A stretch of 64,000 nucleotides of DNA from CAYSLU01 sp964431965 (GTDB lineage: Bacteria > Verrucomicrobiota > Kiritimatiellia > CAIKKV01 > CAYSLU01), in assembly GCA_964431965.1 (NCBI GenBank), contig CAYSLU010000002.1, positions 49,632 through 113,631 on the forward strand. The letters are read 5' to 3'. The position numbers were made by a program, and so were the translations under genes. Below the pieces are notes generated by a model, which worked only from the letters and a program-made list of their open reading frames with translations, made no database searches and had not been told where the DNA came from. Shown piece after piece: positions 43,615 through 52,197 of the stretch. Position 1 is the stretch's first letter. Each line of letters opens with the position of its first letter.

Positions 43615-44828
43615 GCCGCGAGATCGATCTGGCCTGGGTGCTGCCGGACATCAGCCACTACCACCATGCCCGGATCGACGCCTTTGCGCGCGCGGCCGGC
43701 CGGCCGGGCGGCGTGGCGGTCGTCTGCGCGGGCGGCGTCAGCGGATTCCGCGAGTTCCGATGCCCGGACGATCGGCCCCGCGCCTATGCGCTCGCCACGC
43801 TCTTCCCCGGCTGCTACTACCGCGACTTTCCCCCGCGCGCGATGCGTCGGGCGCTGACGAAACACCTGGCCGAGCTGCAGCCGCGCGCGCTGCTGATCCA
43901 GGGGTGGGCGCAGCCGCACGCGCTGATCCCCCTCGAGTGGGGGGTGGCCAGCGGCGTGCCGTGCGTCGTGACATCGGAAAGTCAGGAGTCGGACGAGCGA
44001 CGGCTGCCGTGGCGAGAGGCGGTCAAGCGCCGCGTGGTGCGCCTGTTCGGCGCGGGCCTGGTCGGCGGCCGCCCGCACGCGAGCTACCTCGCGAGCCTGG
44101 GCATGGCGCCAGCCTGCGCGTTCACGGGCTACGATGTCGTCGACAACGCGCACTTTGCCGCGGGCGCCGGCCGGGCCCGGGCGCGCGCGGCTGCGGAGCG
44201 CGCCCGGCTGGGCCTGCCCGACCGCTACTTCCTCGCGTCGGGCCGGATGGTTGAGAAGAAGAACCACGCATTCCTCGTGCGGGCCTATGCGGAGTTTGCC
44301 CGGCGCACGGGTGGCTCCGACTGGCGGCTGGTGATCGTGGGCGACGGCGAGCGGCGGTCCGCCTTGGAGCGGCTCGTCGGCGAGCTCGGGCTGGGGGATC
44401 GCGTGCGGATGCCGGGGTTTCTCGGGTATGACGACTTGCCGGCCTGCTACGGTCTGGCGGGCGCGCTCATCCATCCGAGCACGCAGGAGCAGTGGGGCTT
44501 GGTGGTCAACGAGGCGATGGCCTGCGGCCTGCCCGTGCTGGTGTCGGACCGGTGCGGGTGCGCGCCGGATCTCGTCCAGCCGGGTGGGAACGGCTTCGCG
44601 TTTCCGGCGGACGATCCGGAGCCGCTCGTGCGGCGCATGGTGGAGCTGGCGGGCGATGGCGACCTGCGATCGCGCCTGGGAGCAGCCTCGGCCGCGCGCA
44701 TCGCGGAGTGGACGCCCGAGCGGTTTGCCGCCGGGCTGGCGGCGGCGCTGGCGACCGCGCGGTCGGCGCCGCGCGCCCATCTGTCGCCCGCGGACCGGCT
44801 GCTCCTGAGGATGCTGTCATGGCGCTGA
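43611..44828 (+). CDS. glycosyltransferase family 4
   Basis: A 405-residue GT-B enzyme. TGYDVVDNAHF and FLASGRMVEKKNHAFLVRAY lie at the start of the donor domain, then LVIVGDGERRSALERL and a canonical E-x7-E in EQWGLVVNEAMACGLP. The N-terminal SREIDLAWVLPDISHYHHARIDAF half differs from its neighbours. It overlaps the next gene by 10 bp instead of 4. Confidence 0.92.
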   Translation: MSREIDLAWVLPDISHYHHARIDAFARAAGRPGGVAVVCAGGVSGFREFRCPDDRPRAYALATLFPGCYYRDFPPRAMRRALTKHLAELQPRALLIQGWAQPHALIPLEWGVASGVPCVVTSESQESDERRLPWREAVKRRVVRLFGAGLVGGRPHASYLASLGMAPACAFTGYDVVDNAHFAAGAGRARARAAAERARLGLPDRYFLASGRMVEKKNHAFLVRAYAEFARRTGGSDWRLVIVGDGERRSALERLVGELGLGDRVRMPGFLGYDDLPACYGLAGALIHPSTQEQWGLVVNEAMACGLPVLVSDRCGCAPDLVQPGGNGFAFPADDPEPLVRRMVELAGDGDLRSRLGAASAARIAEWTPERFAAGLAAALATARSAPRAHLSPADRLLLRMLSWR

Positions 44829-45997
44829 AGGTGACATGCGTGATTGCCTCCGTCTCGCGCCTGGCGGGCGGGATCTTCGAGGCGGAGCGAGGGCTGCAGC
44901 GGGCGGCCGGCGCGACGCCGGGTGTCTCGGTGCGGGCGCTGGGGCTGAGGGATCGGTTCACGCGGGCGGACGAGCCGGCGTGGGCGCCGCTGCCGGTGGA
45001 CACCGTATCCGTGCGCGGGCCGGCCGCGCTGGGGTGGTCGCCGGACCTGGCGCCGCGCCTCCTTCAATCGGCGCCGGACGTCGTATACGGCGCCGGCCTG
45101 TGGATGTATCCGTCCCGGGCCGTGCTGGAGTGGGTGCGCCGGACCGGCCGGCCGAGCATCGCGGCGCCGCATGGGATGCTCGACCCGTGGGCCGTGGCGC
45201 GGGGCCGGTGGAAGAAGCGGATCGCGGGCTGGTGGTTCGAGGACGAGCGGCTGCGCCGGGCATCGACCGTGCGCGCGCTATGCGGGGCCGAGGCGCGGGC
45301 GATACGAGCCTACGGGCTGACCAATCCGATATGCGTCATACCGAACGGCGTCGAGCCACCTCCGGCGGCGAGCGCCGGGCCTGCGCCGTGGGCGGACGCG
45401 ATCGAACCCGGTCGGAAGGTGCTGCTCTACCTGGGGCGGCTGCACCCCAAGAAGGGGCTCGATGCCCTGCTGTCCGGCTGGGCGCTGGCCACGCGCCGGC
45501 AGCCCGAGCTGCGGCGCGACTGGCGGCTGGTTGTGGCCGGATGGGACCAGGGCGGCTACGAACGCGAGCTGCGGCGCCGCGCGGCGGATGCCGGGGTCGA
45601 TGCGTGGTTCACGGGGCCCCTGTACGGGCTGCGGAAGGAGGCCGCGCTTCGGGCCGCTGACGCGGTGATCCTGCCGTCGCGGAGCGAGGGGCTGCCGATG
45701 GCGGTTCTTGAGGCATGGTCCCGAGCCCGGCCGGTGCTGATGACGCGGGCGTGCAATCTGTCCGAGGGCTTTGAGGCCGGCGCCGCGGTGCGGGCCGAGC
45801 CGGAGACCGAGGACCTGGCGCGTGCCCTGGGGGAGCTGGCCGCAATGAGCGAGGCCGATCGGATCGAGATGGGCCGACGCGGCAAACGATTGGTGGATTC
45901 GCGCTTCACGTGGCAGAATGTCGCCGCTGAGTACGTCGCGGTGCTGCGCTGGCTGGTGTCCGGCGGGCCGCGGCCGGGGTGCATGTGGGATGGATGA
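44819..45997 (+). CDS. glycosyltransferase family 4
   Basis: A 392-residue GT-B enzyme: AGGIFEAERGLQRA is the acceptor loop, PHGMLDPWAVARGRWKK is a motif shared by many exopolysaccharide GT4 enzymes, IPNGVEPPP follows, LLYLGRLHPKKGL opens the donor domain, and SRSEGLPMAVLEAWSRARP holds the E-x7-E. The ATG at 44819 follows GAGG and overlaps the previous gene by 10 bp. Confidence 0.92.
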   Translation: MALKVTCVIASVSRLAGGIFEAERGLQRAAGATPGVSVRALGLRDRFTRADEPAWAPLPVDTVSVRGPAALGWSPDLAPRLLQSAPDVVYGAGLWMYPSRAVLEWVRRTGRPSIAAPHGMLDPWAVARGRWKKRIAGWWFEDERLRRASTVRALCGAEARAIRAYGLTNPICVIPNGVEPPPAASAGPAPWADAIEPGRKVLLYLGRLHPKKGLDALLSGWALATRRQPELRRDWRLVVAGWDQGGYERELRRRAADAGVDAWFTGPLYGLRKEAALRAADAVILPSRSEGLPMAVLEAWSRARPVLMTRACNLSEGFEAGAAVRAEPETEDLARALGELAAMSEADRIEMGRRGKRLVDSRFTWQNVAAEYVAVLRWLVSGGPRPGCMWDG

Positions 45998-46574
45998 GCG
46001 CGCACAGAGCGGGCGGCCGGCGGTGGACCTGTCCCGGTATCACAGCCCGTGGGGCTGGGGGAACCGGCTCGGCCGGGTGGCGTGGAGCGTCGCCTGGGCG
46101 CTCCTCTTCCGGCTCACTCCGCCCCCGCTCTTCGGCTGGCGCCGCCTGCTGCTCCGCCTGTTCGGAGCGCGCATCGGGCGCGGCGTGCACGTCTATCCGT
46201 CATGCCGCATCTGGGCCCCGTGGAACCTGGAGATGGGCGCGCACAGCTGCCTCGGGCCGGATGTCGACTGCTACTGCGTGGCGGCGGTGTCGATCGGCGC
46301 GGACGCCACGGTGAGCCAGTATGCGCACCTGTGCGCGGCAACGCACGACATCGCCGACCCGCACCTGAAGCTGGTCACGCGCCCGATCCGGGTCGGCGCG
46401 GGCGCGTGGGTCTGCGCGGGTGCGTTTGTCGGGCCCGGCGTGACGATCGGGGAGGGCGCCGTCGCCGGCGCGCGCGCCGTGGTGGTCGCCGACGTAGAGC
46501 CGTGGTCGGTGGTCGCCGGCAACCCGGCCCGATTCATCAAGCGGCGCCAAATCGCCTCCACCCCGCTGCTATGA
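45990..46574 (+). CDS. WcaF-like hexapeptide-repeat acetyltransferase
   Basis: A 194-residue protein of the left-handed beta-helix acyltransferase family. Hexapeptide rungs such as IGRGVHVYPSCRI, VSIGADATVSQYAHL and VGAGAWVCAGAFVGPGVTIGEGA are visible, and CAATHDI contains the likely catalytic His. It closes with VVAGNPARFIKRR. It would O-acetylate the polysaccharide repeat unit using acetyl-CoA. ATG 45990 overlaps the previous gene by 8 bp, and the stop overlaps the next by 4 bp. Confidence 0.9.
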   Translation: MDERAQSGRPAVDLSRYHSPWGWGNRLGRVAWSVAWALLFRLTPPPLFGWRRLLLRLFGARIGRGVHVYPSCRIWAPWNLEMGAHSCLGPDVDCYCVAAVSIGADATVSQYAHLCAATHDIADPHLKLVTRPIRVGAGAWVCAGAFVGPGVTIGEGAVAGARAVVVADVEPWSVVAGNPARFIKRRQIASTPLL

Positions 46575-47398
46575 GCTTGTTCTCGATCCTCATCCTGACG
46601 CGGGACGAGGAGCCGAACCTTCCGGCGTGCCTGGACTCGATCCGCTGGTGCGACGACGTCGTGGTTCTGGACTCCGGGAGCTGCGACCGAACGGTCGAGA
46701 TCGCCCGAGCAGCCGGCTGCCGCGTTTTCGAGCATCCGTTCTCCGGCTTTGCCGCGCAGCGCAACCACGGGATGGATGCGATCGCGTTCCGGCACAGCTG
46801 GGTGTTCCACCTGGACGCCGACGAGCGGTTCACGCCCGAGCTGCGCGACGAGTGCGAAGCTGCGGCGGAGCGCGACGAGCAAAGCGGCTACCTGGTGCCG
46901 AGCCGGATGATGTTCCGGGGGTGCTGGCTGCGGCGGGCTGCCACGTATCCCGTCTACCAGATGCGGTTCATGAAGCGGGGCGAGGTGCGGTTTGTCCAGG
47001 TTGGGCACGGGCAGCGGGAAGGCGACAGTCGCCGGGGGCTGGGGCGCTTCCGCGCGGCGTACGTGCACGAGCCGTTCGCCAAGGGGCCGGGGGACTGGTG
47101 GCGCCGGCACGAGCGCTACGCGGAGGAGGAAGCGAGGCAGATCGCCTCCGAGCCGCCGCTCTGCGCGGCGGACTGGCGGGCCGCAATCGGAGGCCGCGAT
47201 CCGGTGGCCCGGCGTCGCGCGCTCAAGCGAATCGCCGGCCGCCTGCCGTGCCGGGGCGCGCTGCGCTTCCTGTACCTCTACGTCCTTCGGCTGGGGTTCC
47301 TGGACGGCGCGCCCGGCTTCGCCTACGCGCGGATGATGGCCCGCTACGAGACCCTCGTCGCTCGAGCCCGGGCGGCCGGCCGGAGCACGTCCCCGTGA
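46571..47398 (+). CDS. glycosyltransferase family 2 (WaaE/KdtX-like)
   Basis: A 275-residue GT-A enzyme: SILILTRDEEPNLPACLDSI, VVVLDSGSCDRTVEIA, FAAQRNHGMD and the metal-binding HLDADERF are diagnostic of WaaE-type glucosyltransferases of lipopolysaccharide cores. It lacks a membrane anchor, although a hydrophobic patch (LRFLYLYVLRLGFL) near the end could associate with the membrane. It overlaps the next gene by 4 bp. Confidence 0.92.
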   Translation: MSLFSILILTRDEEPNLPACLDSIRWCDDVVVLDSGSCDRTVEIARAAGCRVFEHPFSGFAAQRNHGMDAIAFRHSWVFHLDADERFTPELRDECEAAAERDEQSGYLVPSRMMFRGCWLRRAATYPVYQMRFMKRGEVRFVQVGHGQREGDSRRGLGRFRAAYVHEPFAKGPGDWWRRHERYAEEEARQIASEPPLCAADWRAAIGGRDPVARRRALKRIAGRLPCRGALRFLYLYVLRLGFLDGAPGFAYARMMARYETLVARARAAGRSTSP

Positions 47399-48595
47399 AG
47401 ATCTTGTTGCTCTATCACTACTTCCACCCTGACGACGTCGTCAGCGCCCGGCTGTTCAGCGAACTCGGGGCGGGGTTGCGTCGCGCGGGGTGGGAAGTCG
47501 AAGCCCGGCCCTGCAATCGCGGCTGCCGCGACGAGCGGCGCGCCTATCCCGCGCGCGAGACATGGGAGGGCGTGGACATTCGGCGCGTGTGGCGCCCGCC
47601 GTTGCGCCAGGCGAGCGTCTTGGGCCGGCTCTTGAATGCGGTGTGGATGCTGAAGGCGTGGGGCCGGCTGGCGAGGCGGCCCGCGGAGGCGGCGCCGGAC
47701 GTCGTGCTCCTGGGGACCGACCCCGCGCTGAGCGTTCTGGCGGCGCCTGCCCTCAAGAGGCGGAGCCCGGGGACGCGGATCGCGCTGTGGTGTCACGATC
47801 TCTACCCCGACGCCTTCCGGGCCGCCGGCGTGCCGCTGCCCTCGCTGCTGGCGACGCGGATGGCCCGGGCGTACCGGGCCTGCGATCTGGTCGTGGATCT
47901 CGGGCCCTGCATGCGGAGGCGGCTGGATGTGCTGGGTGCTCCGGCCCCGGGCGCGACCGTGACGCCCTGGGCGCTGCGGGAGGATCCGGCGACCGGCGAG
48001 GCGGACGCGGCGGTCCGGCGGGATCTGTTCGGCGCGGGCCGCCTGGCGCTGCTCTACTCGGGCACCTACGGGCGGGCGCACTCCGCGGACGGCATCCTCG
48101 CTCTGGCCCGGGCCATGCGGGAGGATGGCGCCACGTTCTGCTTCGCCGTTCGCGGGAACTCCGCGGACGAACTGACGCGCGAGATCCGCGCCGCCGACTC
48201 CAACGTCCGGTTGGCCGGGTTCGCGCCCGAGGACGCGCTCGATGCGCGCCTCGCCTCTGCCGACGTGCACGTGGTCACCCTGAGGCCGGAGTGGACGGGC
48301 ATCGTGGTGCCGTCCAAGTTCTTTGGCGCCCTCGCGGCTGGCCGGCCCGTTCTGTTCGCGGGCTCGCGGGAATCGTCGGTGGCCCGGTGGATCGACGAAC
48401 TCGGCGTGGGGTGGGTGCTGGACCGGGGGGGGGGTGGCGGGCATCCGGTCCGAACTGGGCGCGTATGCCGCCAGCGCTCCCGCCCGGGCGGCGATGCAGG
48501 TCCGGTGCCGGGCGGCCTATGCGTCCCGCTTTGGGCGTGCCTCAGCCATTCGCCGCTGGGACGGGCTTCTGAGGGAGCTCGCCGCCCGCGCGTGA
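47395..48595 (+). CDS. WbuB-like glycosyltransferase, frameshifted at a run of ten G
   Basis: GTG start 47395 overlaps the previous stop. The GT4 pattern is clear in the first 340 residues: ILLLYHYFHPDDVVSARLF, LWCHDLYPDAFR, LLYSGTYGRAHS and a C-terminal PSKFFGALAAGRPVLFAGS. After DELGVGWVLDRG the frame is lost at ten consecutive G (48425-48434). Read as given, the protein would run to 48678 with an unrelated tail. Removing one G restores GVAGIRSELGAYAAS ... LLRELAARA, ending at 48595, which fits the family's C-terminal helix. This is either a sequencing or assembly error, or a switchable contingency tract. Confidence 0.85.
48425..48434. repeat. G10 homopolymer inside a glycosyltransferase gene
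   Basis: Ten consecutive G interrupt the reading frame of the glycosyltransferase at 47395. Nine G would give the full-length product. Such tracts mutate by slippage and are a known on/off switch of surface glycosyltransferases in Campylobacter and Neisseria. Confidence 0.85.
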
Positions 48596-48636
48596 CCGTC
48601 CGTCGTGCCCCTTCGGGTTTGGGCGGATTTTCGGCG

Positions 48637-48666
48637 TTGACGGCCGCTTTTCCATTGCGCTATAAC
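48637..48666 (+). promoter_or_regulatory. sigma-70 promoter of the second export module
   Basis: TTGACG (48637-48642) and TATAAC (48661-48666) are 18 bp apart, each matching five of six consensus bases. The region is AT-rich, lies 42 bp after the last glycosyltransferase and about 58 bp before the barrel gene ATG at 48725. Confidence 0.8.
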
Positions 48667-48724
48667 TTCGCGCGATAAGGTATTGCTGATGGGTCGGCTT
48701 GATGGCTAACGGGAGGAGACCGCT

Positions 48725-49903
48725 ATGTCCAAGAGCAGTAGGCTGTTGATCGTTCTGGTGGCGGCAGCATTCGTCCTGCAGGTTACGGCTTTGGGACAGG
48801 AAAGCACCAAGCCGTGGTCGCTCTCGGCCGGCGTGCGCGAGCGCTGGACGGACAACCGCGACGGCGTCAAGAGCGACAAGGAAGACAATCTCGACTCCAT
48901 CCTCGAGTTGCGGGCCGATTTCCACTACCGCCTCGAGCAGACGGTCTTCGACCTGTTCTACATGCCGACTCCGGTCTGGCGCAGCAATCCGCGCGATGAC
49001 CAGAAGGACTACTCGATCTTCCACTCGGTGGGCGCCGCCGTCGACCACTCGTTTTCGGCCCGGTCGCGCGTGTACGCCGTGGAGATGTTCGACTACACGG
49101 ACGATCCCCGCGCCACGCTGGGCGACGGCAGCGTCCGCGAGAAGGCCAGCTATTACCTGAACCGCCTGAACGGCGGAGTCGACTACGGGTTCAGCCCCAA
49201 CGGAACGCTCGGCCTTGACGGACGCTACTCGGTCAAGCGCTACGACAAGAAGATCTGGGCGGACAACTCCGACGAGGATCGCGCGGGCGCCGGCCTCACG
49301 TGCAAGTACGCGCTGTCACCCGACATGAGCGTCCTGGCCAAGGCGGGCTACAACTGGGCCAGCTTCGAGGGGCCCCGGAACGGCGCGGGCATCCAGACCT
49401 ACGGCGTCGGGCTTGACAAGAAGTTCTCGGCGATGCTCAGCGCGAACGTGCTCGCCGGCGTGGACTACGCGACGCTGGACAACGCGGCGGACGACAGCGA
49501 GAGCGCTCCGATGGCCAGCGGCGAAGTGGTGGTTTCGCCCTCGCCGACCAGCCGCCTGCGCCTGGGTGCCGGCTACATGCTCGAGCAGTCCGATGTCGAT
49601 CCCTTCGCGCTGCAGGCGCGCACGGTGGTCTCCGCCAAGCTGGAGCATGAGCTGACCGCCAAGCTGGCGGCATCGCTGATGGCGCTGTACCAGAACGGCA
49701 GCTACGACAAGGGGTATGTGACCGACGGGAACACGGGCGCGGATGGCGATGACGCGCTCCAGTTCGGCTCGGTCGGCCTGGCCTACAAGATCGATCGCAC
49801 GTGGACCGTCGGAGCGAGCTACGACCTGGAGCACTGGGACTCGGACCTCCGCGAGGACTTCACGCGCAACACGGTCTCCGGTTTTGTCCGGGCGACCCTG
49901 TAG
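48725..49903 (+). CDS. outer-membrane beta-barrel, module B
   Basis: A 392-residue protein with signal peptide LVAAAFVLQVTALG and a GGGAGGAG site before the ATG. Amphipathic strands recur throughout (SLSAGVRERWTDNRDG, LELRADFHYRLEQTVFDLFY, GVDYGFSPNGTLGLDGRYSV, RLRLGAGYMLEQSDV). The last strand, SGFVRATL, ends in a hydrophobic residue instead of the usual Phe/Tyr. It is of the same general kind as the barrel at 25290. It has its own promoter, and an intrinsic terminator follows before the kinase gene. It may be the outer-membrane channel for the short OPX protein at 52197. Confidence 0.82.
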   Translation: MSKSSRLLIVLVAAAFVLQVTALGQESTKPWSLSAGVRERWTDNRDGVKSDKEDNLDSILELRADFHYRLEQTVFDLFYMPTPVWRSNPRDDQKDYSIFHSVGAAVDHSFSARSRVYAVEMFDYTDDPRATLGDGSVREKASYYLNRLNGGVDYGFSPNGTLGLDGRYSVKRYDKKIWADNSDEDRAGAGLTCKYALSPDMSVLAKAGYNWASFEGPRNGAGIQTYGVGLDKKFSAMLSANVLAGVDYATLDNAADDSESAPMASGEVVVSPSPTSRLRLGAGYMLEQSDVDPFALQARTVVSAKLEHELTAKLAASLMALYQNGSYDKGYVTDGNTGADGDDALQFGSVGLAYKIDRTWTVGASYDLEHWDSDLREDFTRNTVSGFVRATL

Positions 49904-49966
49904 GCGGGAACGGCGACAAGAACCCGCTCGTCCTGCCGGATGGCCGGCGGGACGGGCGGATCTGTT

Positions 49967-49998
49967 GAGTGAGGCCACCTGAGCCTCACTCTTTTTTT
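49967..49998 (+). terminator. intrinsic terminator/attenuator between barrel and kinase genes
   Basis: A perfect 9-bp stem (49967-49975 with 49983-49991, GAGTGAGGC/GCCTCACTC), a 7-nt loop and seven T (49992-49998) form a textbook intrinsic terminator. It ends only 3 bp before the kinase ATG at 50002, so downstream expression must depend on read-through or on a promoter inside the barrel gene. Confidence 0.88.
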
Positions 49999-50001
49999 GG
50001 A

Positions 50002-52197
50002 ATGGAAGCCATGGAACAGCCGCGCGAGAACCAGCACTTCCTCGACTACTGGCAGGTGATCCGATCCCGGAAGGAGATCGTGATCGCCGTGTCGCTGTTC
50101 GTGATCGTCACCGGCATGCTGGTGACCTTCTCGCTGCCGAAGGTCTACATGGCGTCCACGCGGATCGGCGTGCGGCGCGACGGGTCAGATGTGCCGCTCC
50201 AGCAGCAGCAGATGCTGACCATCAACTACGACCCCTATTTTCTGCGCACGCAGTTTGAGATCATTCAGTCCCGGAAGATGCTCTACGAGGTGATCCGGAA
50301 CCTGGACCTTCCGTCCCAGTTCGGCCGGGCGTACCACGAGGACGGCTCCCCGCTTTCGCCGCAGGATGCCTGCAAGATCGTGTCGCGAAGCATGAAGGTG
50401 CAGCAGTACCGCGATACGAACCTGATCGAGATCCGGATCTACCGCAGCAAGCCCAAGGAAACGGCACGCCAGGATGCCGCCCGGATCGCGAATGAGATCG
50501 CCGCCGTGTACCGCGATCAGCGGATGAAGATGAACCGCGCCGAGAAGGAGCGGGGCGTCGAGGCGCTGAACGAGCAGTACGGCAAGCAGCACAAGAAGGT
50601 TGAGGACGCGGAGGCGCGCCTGGAGGTGATTCGCAAGGAGCTCGGGATCAGCGTGGTGGCCAGCCAGGAGGGCTTCCGCTACACGCTCGAGAAGAGCACG
50701 CTGGCCCGGCTGGAAGCCGATCGAATCGATGCGCGCAACCGCATGCTCGACCGCAAGACGCGGCTCGATGAGCTGAACCGGCTGCAAGGGAACGAACTGC
50801 TGTATTCCGCCGCCGCCCTGCTGAACGATCAGACCCTCAGCGCGCTGAGGCAGCAGCTGAACGAGTCGGAAGTCCAGCTTCAGTCCCTGCTTCAGCATTA
50901 CGGGGCGAAGCACCCCGACGTGATCCGGGCCCAGGTTGTGGTGGACGACGTTCGGCAGAAGATCACGGACACGCTGAAAGGCCTCAAGCTGGCCTTGCAG
51001 ACGGACTTTGAAATCGCCCGGAAGGCCTTCGACGAACTGGAAGGCGAGCTTCAGGAAGCGAAGAAGACCAACATTCAGGCCGAAGGGGACAAGGTTCTTC
51101 CCCTGACGCGCGCCGAGGGAGAGCTGACGCGCCAGCGGGAGATTCGGGACGCGCTCGAGATGCGGCTGATCCAGGAGCGCATCGAACTGGAGCTGCCTCG
51201 CACCCCCGTTGAAATCATCGACCTGGCCGAGGTTCCCGAGGAGGACAGCCCGGTGAGCCCCAACCTGATGCTGAACCTGATCATCAGCATCATCGTGGGC
51301 ATGGGGTTCGGGATCGGCCTGGCGTTCTTCATCGAGTACGTGGACACCTCCGTGAAGACCGTGGAGGACATCGAGCGGCACATCGGCGCGCCGATTCTCG
51401 GGGTCATCCCGCAGAAGGTGCGGCCGCTGCTCGACGAGGGGCCGGACAGCCCGCACGCCGAGGCGTACCGCGTGCTTCGCACCAACATCAAGCTCTCCAA
51501 GAAGCTCGGAAGCGGAAACACGCTCTGCTTCACGAGCGGCGGCGCGGGCGAGGGCAAGTCGCTGACGCTGTTCAACCTGGCCTATGTCTGCGCGCGGCTC
51601 GGCGAAAAGGTGCTGGTGGTGGACTCCGATATGCGCCGCCCCACCCAGCACAAGATGCTCAACGTTTCGAACCGCCCGGGGCTGGCGGATCTCCTGACGC
51701 GGGACGCGACCGTGGACCAGGTGGTCCGGGAGACGCAGATTCCGAACCTCTACTTCATCGCCAGCGGACGGGTCTCGTCGGCTTCGCATGGCCTGCTGGA
51801 CACGCAGCGCATGCGTGCCTTGGTGAGCGATCTGCGCAGTCGGTTCGACCTGATTCTGTTCGATGCCCCGCCGATCCTCGGAGTCAGCGACGCATCGGTG
51901 ATTTCGAGCGAGGTTGACGCGGTGCTTCTGCTCATCCAGCATCGGCACTACCCGCGCGTGGTCTCCAGCCGCGCCAAGGCGATGGTGGAGAACGTGGGCG
52001 GGAACCTGATCGGGGTGGTGCTCAATAACATCAACGTCACGCGCGACTACTATTACTACTATCACTCGTATTACTACTCCTACAACTATCGTCCGTCCAA
52101 GGAGGATCGAGCCCGGGATGCGGCTGAGGCCGCCCAAGCAGCGCTCCCCGCGCCCCCCGAAGCCCCGGCCCCGGCGACGAAGAAGGATGCGTTCTGA
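50002..52197 (+). CDS. Wzc-type chain-length regulator / bacterial tyrosine kinase, module B
   Basis: A 731-residue protein; ATG 50002 or 50011 are both possible. The upstream-most GTG at 49969 lies inside the terminator hairpin and is rejected. Wzz domain: helix 1 at about 28-48, long coiled coils at about 180-400, helix 2 at about 425-450. Kinase: Walker A GGAGEGKS (about 513-520), Walker A' VLVVDSDMRRP, Walker B DLILFDAPP. A striking C-terminal tyrosine cluster (DYYYYYHSYYYSYNY, from about 682) is followed by an Ala/Pro tail. It is a paralogue of the kinase at 28771. It is coupled to the OPX gene by a TGATG overlap. Confidence 0.93.
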   Translation: MEAMEQPRENQHFLDYWQVIRSRKEIVIAVSLFVIVTGMLVTFSLPKVYMASTRIGVRRDGSDVPLQQQQMLTINYDPYFLRTQFEIIQSRKMLYEVIRNLDLPSQFGRAYHEDGSPLSPQDACKIVSRSMKVQQYRDTNLIEIRIYRSKPKETARQDAARIANEIAAVYRDQRMKMNRAEKERGVEALNEQYGKQHKKVEDAEARLEVIRKELGISVVASQEGFRYTLEKSTLARLEADRIDARNRMLDRKTRLDELNRLQGNELLYSAAALLNDQTLSALRQQLNESEVQLQSLLQHYGAKHPDVIRAQVVVDDVRQKITDTLKGLKLALQTDFEIARKAFDELEGELQEAKKTNIQAEGDKVLPLTRAEGELTRQREIRDALEMRLIQERIELELPRTPVEIIDLAEVPEEDSPVSPNLMLNLIISIIVGMGFGIGLAFFIEYVDTSVKTVEDIERHIGAPILGVIPQKVRPLLDEGPDSPHAEAYRVLRTNIKLSKKLGSGNTLCFTSGGAGEGKSLTLFNLAYVCARLGEKVLVVDSDMRRPTQHKMLNVSNRPGLADLLTRDATVDQVVRETQIPNLYFIASGRVSSASHGLLDTQRMRALVSDLRSRFDLILFDAPPILGVSDASVISSEVDAVLLLIQHRHYPRVVSSRAKAMVENVGGNLIGVVLNNINVTRDYYYYYHSYYYSYNYRPSKEDRARDAAEAAQAALPAPPEAPAPATKKDAF

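Noticed and set aside
48425..48678. The in-frame extension of the frameshifted glycosyltransferase to 48678
   Set aside because: The tail has no family similarity, while the frame reached by removing one G encodes the expected C-terminal helix ending at 48595.
49969..50001. GTG 49969 as start of the second BY-kinase
   Set aside because: It would place the terminator hairpin and T-run inside the coding sequence; ATG 50002 or 50011 directly after the T-run is more likely.
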